A model generated the notes under the pieces. It was given only the letters and a program-made list of their open reading frames with translations, made no database searches and was not told where the DNA came from. This document shows positions 5,608 to 7,037 of a DNA stretch of 7,037 bases, one piece after another. The DNA lies in the NCBI GenBank assembly GCA_900550065.1, contig URQR01000109.1, positions 1-7,037 on the forward strand, given 5' to 3'. This DNA comes from an uncultured Eubacteriales bacterium. GTDB taxonomy: Bacteria > Bacillota > Clostridia > UBA1381 > UMGS1253. Numbering within the stretch: the first letter of the stretch is position 1; each line of letters starts with the position of its first letter. The translations under genes and the position numbers were made by a program.

Positions 5608-6798
5608 TTGATTTCAAAAATATTGACAGTCGTGCTGATTTTAAACTTAATGGCTTCTATGAGCGTATCAGCCCGGGAAGAGGCGATGCTATACATAGAT
5701 GAGGATACGGCAGGGGTGCCCGTCACGGAAAGCGGCGGCGCGCTGATGCTTGCGGTTAGTGAGCTGTCAAGGCTTTCACTTTCTTACTCTTACATAGAAA
5801 ATGGGATTGCTGTTACGGATGGCAGAAAGACGCTGAAGCTTTATATGGAATCGTCTGTTGTTTTTGCCGGTGAAGAAGCAGAGGCGTATGACAATTCGCT
5901 GTATGCCGTCGACGGGCAGGTACAAGCCGTGAATGTACGGCTTCTATGCGACGCGTTTGGGTTTGGCTTTACTGAAACCGACAGCGGTGCGGCGATTACA
6001 ACACAAATAGGGGCGCCCGCTGTGCTTGCGGCAGCGTCCGGCACGGTGAGCGGACAGCTTGTGATGCCGGAGGGAAAAACGGCGCAGACGGAGATATCGG
6101 CGACGGTCATGCTGCGCAGCGCCGTATTTCCGTATTCGGCTGTAGCCTCTGCTGCAATTCGGATTCCGGCGGGGCAATCGTCCGTAACTTTTTCGCTGAC
6201 GCTGCCGGAAACGGAGGGCGGCGTTTGGCTCACGTATCAGCTTTACAGCGAATATGACGGTATTTATAGAATGGGATATTACAGCGATACGGGCACAAGC
6301 ATTGACAGAACAGTGGCGAAGGTGTTTTCGGGCGGTGCATCAAGTCTGCGTTTAACGCTGGTTCCGACAAAAGAGGTCCGGGCGACTGTAACGTTGCCGA
6401 CGGGCCGAACGGCGGCAGAGGATATTAAAGGCACAGTATATATTTTGCCAAATATCAGTATGGGTACGGAGAGCAACTATGTCTCGTCGGAAAATGCAGT
6501 CATAATCAGGCAAGCGACAAACAGCGGTGAGGTCGTATTTGACCTTCCTGTACAAGATTCCGTTCAGTATAAGCTAGGGCTGCGGTATTTGACCGGGGAC
6601 AGCTCGATATACAACACCGTGTATTATAAAGATGCCGGCTCTACAGTTTCAAAGCAATTGGCTACGTCAGTCGGGAGTGACAGCGGCGCGCTTACGATTC
6701 CATTACTCGGAAGTCGGACGATTGCAGGACGGGTCGACAATGCGAAAAGCGTTTGTGAAGTCATTGCAATTGCGCAGGATGACGCGGAAAAACGGTAA
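5608..6798 (+). CDS. Secreted repeat surface protein with copper-amine-oxidase-N-like domain; ends at TAA inside a repeat
   Basis: The 396-residue readable product starts with a signal peptide (hydrophobic LTVVLILNLMA, probable cleavage after SVSA near 22). A region at about 26-133 resembles Cu_amine_oxidN1-type surface domains (MLYIDEDTAGVPV, a VNVRLLCDAFGFGFTETD segment, then TDSGAAITTQ). From about 145 come beta-rich repeats of roughly 110 residues: unit 1 at 145-254 (SGQLVMP, YSEYDGIYRMGYYSDTG), unit 2 at 255-367 (ATVTLPTG, YLTGDSSIYNTVYYKDAG) and the start of unit 3 at 368-396. The TAA cuts unit 3, and its remainder follows in the same frame, so the gene is probably interrupted by a nonsense change. 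The start is uncertain: TTG 5608 is the standard option, ATC 5599 fits the ribosome binding site better. It lies 38 bp (29 bp from ATC) after the ligase gene and is likely co-transcribed. The function is unknown; adhesion or envelope scaffolding would suit the architecture. Confidence 0.78.
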   Translation: MISKILTVVLILNLMASMSVSAREEAMLYIDEDTAGVPVTESGGALMLAVSELSRLSLSYSYIENGIAVTDGRKTLKLYMESSVVFAGEEAEAYDNSLYAVDGQVQAVNVRLLCDAFGFGFTETDSGAAITTQIGAPAVLAAASGTVSGQLVMPEGKTAQTEISATVMLRSAVFPYSAVASAAIRIPAGQSSVTFSLTLPETEGGVWLTYQLYSEYDGIYRMGYYSDTGTSIDRTVAKVFSGGASSLRLTLVPTKEVRATVTLPTGRTAAEDIKGTVYILPNISMGTESNYVSSENAVIIRQATNSGEVVFDLPVQDSVQYKLGLRYLTGDSSIYNTVYYKDAGSTVSKQLATSVGSDSGALTIPLLGSRTIAGRVDNAKSVCEVIAIAQDDAEKR

Positions 6799-7029
6799 GG
6801 GATGAACGAGTCGGTTTTTTATACAAAGGCTTATTCGTCAGAAACGACGGGGGTATTTTCGCTTCGTGTCCCGGACGAATTTACGGATTATATTTTGGCG
6901 ATAAAATATGTAGCGGAGGATATGAGCTCTCTGCGGTATTATACGGAACATGGCCTGTCGGCTAACCTTGAAGATGCCTCGATCGTCTATTCGGGGACAG
7001 ATATCTACGATATCGTGATTGACAAATTG
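6040..7029 (+). repeat. Three tandem ~110-codon beta-rich repeat units spanning the internal stop
   Basis: Unit 1 is about 6040-6369, unit 2 about 6370-6708 and unit 3 about 6709-7029. Shared landmarks in order are a G/A-x-V-x-LP entry, a VTFSLTLP / VVFDLPV / VFSLRVP strand, then a tyrosine-rich block: GIYRMGYYSDTGTS, SSIYNTVYYKDAGST and MSSLRYYTEHGLSA. Unit 3 keeps these landmarks only if TAA at 6796-6798 is read through. Unit boundaries are estimated by eye. Confidence 0.65.
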
Positions 7030-7037
7030 AGCGAGTA
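6802..7037 (+). CDS. In-frame continuation of the surface repeat protein after TAA (3' part, runs off right edge)
   Basis: Directly after the TAA the same frame stays open to the window edge, 79 codons counted from GGG 6799. It encodes the rest of repeat unit 3, including VFSLRVP, YILAIKYVAEDMSSLRYYTEHG and a DIVIDKL end. A gene caller would start it at ATG 6802, but no usable Shine-Dalgarno lies upstream: the AAGGG there touches the ATG. It is best seen as the distal half of one interrupted gene. Translation by reinitiation after the stop, only 3 nt away, is possible at low level. The final bases 'ta' leave open whether a stop follows. Confidence 0.6.
   Translation, partial: MNESVFYTKAYSSETTGVFSLRVPDEFTDYILAIKYVAEDMSSLRYYTEHGLSANLEDASIVYSGTDIYDIVIDKLSE

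Noticed and set aside
6796..6798. Genetic-code reassignment of TAA to explain the surface-gene interruption
   Set aside because: The XRE and Cro-like genes both end naturally at TAA, so a nonsense change or local read-through is simpler.
1..7037. CRISPR array, tRNA, rRNA, transposase or integrase
   Set aside because: No spaced repeats of CRISPR type, no RNA-gene-like folds and no recombinase motifs were seen on either strand.

Overview
This 7-kb window looks like a chromosomal segment from an anaerobic Firmicute, probably Clostridia. The grounds are strong purine-rich Shine-Dalgarno sites, near-consensus sigma-A promoters, GTG/TTG starts, an ImmA/XRE pair of clostridial type, and a surface protein with a copper-amine-oxidase-N-like domain. 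That placement is inferred from gene content only. TAA and TAG serve as normal stops.

Left, minus strand: an XRE repressor (2097-2567), an ImmA/IrrE zinc metallopeptidase (1359-1997) and the first 433 codons of an Lhr-family DEXH helicase (1301 to beyond the left edge). The repressor and the peptidase each have a recognisable promoter. The helicase has only a ribosome binding site and probably rides on the ImmA transcript.

Centre: a 260-bp divergent control region (2568-2827) resembles a lysogeny switch. Two strong promoters stand back to back with their -35 boxes inside one inverted repeat. A perfect palindrome lies at the start of the rightward transcript, and a 24-bp palindrome plus a hairpin lie in the leftward leader. 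The rightward promoter drives a 68-residue Cro-like HTH protein.

Right, plus strand: after the Cro-like gene comes an odd 292-residue protein. It reads as a phage tail terminator fused in frame to a phage tail tube protein, with no other phage structural gene in view. An extended -10 promoter with tandem 15-bp repeats then leads into a Wzy/O-antigen-ligase-type membrane protein, and 29-38 bp further on a secreted repeat protein. The surface gene has a TAA stop inside its third repeat, and the same frame continues coding recognisable repeat sequence to the window edge, so it looks interrupted.

Overall, a phage-like regulatory module and a fused tail relic sit between a helicase gene and a surface polysaccharide/surface protein operon. 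The switch plausibly controls the Cro-like and tail-fusion genes. The ligase operon has its own promoter. The likeliest reading is a degraded or domesticated prophage fragment.
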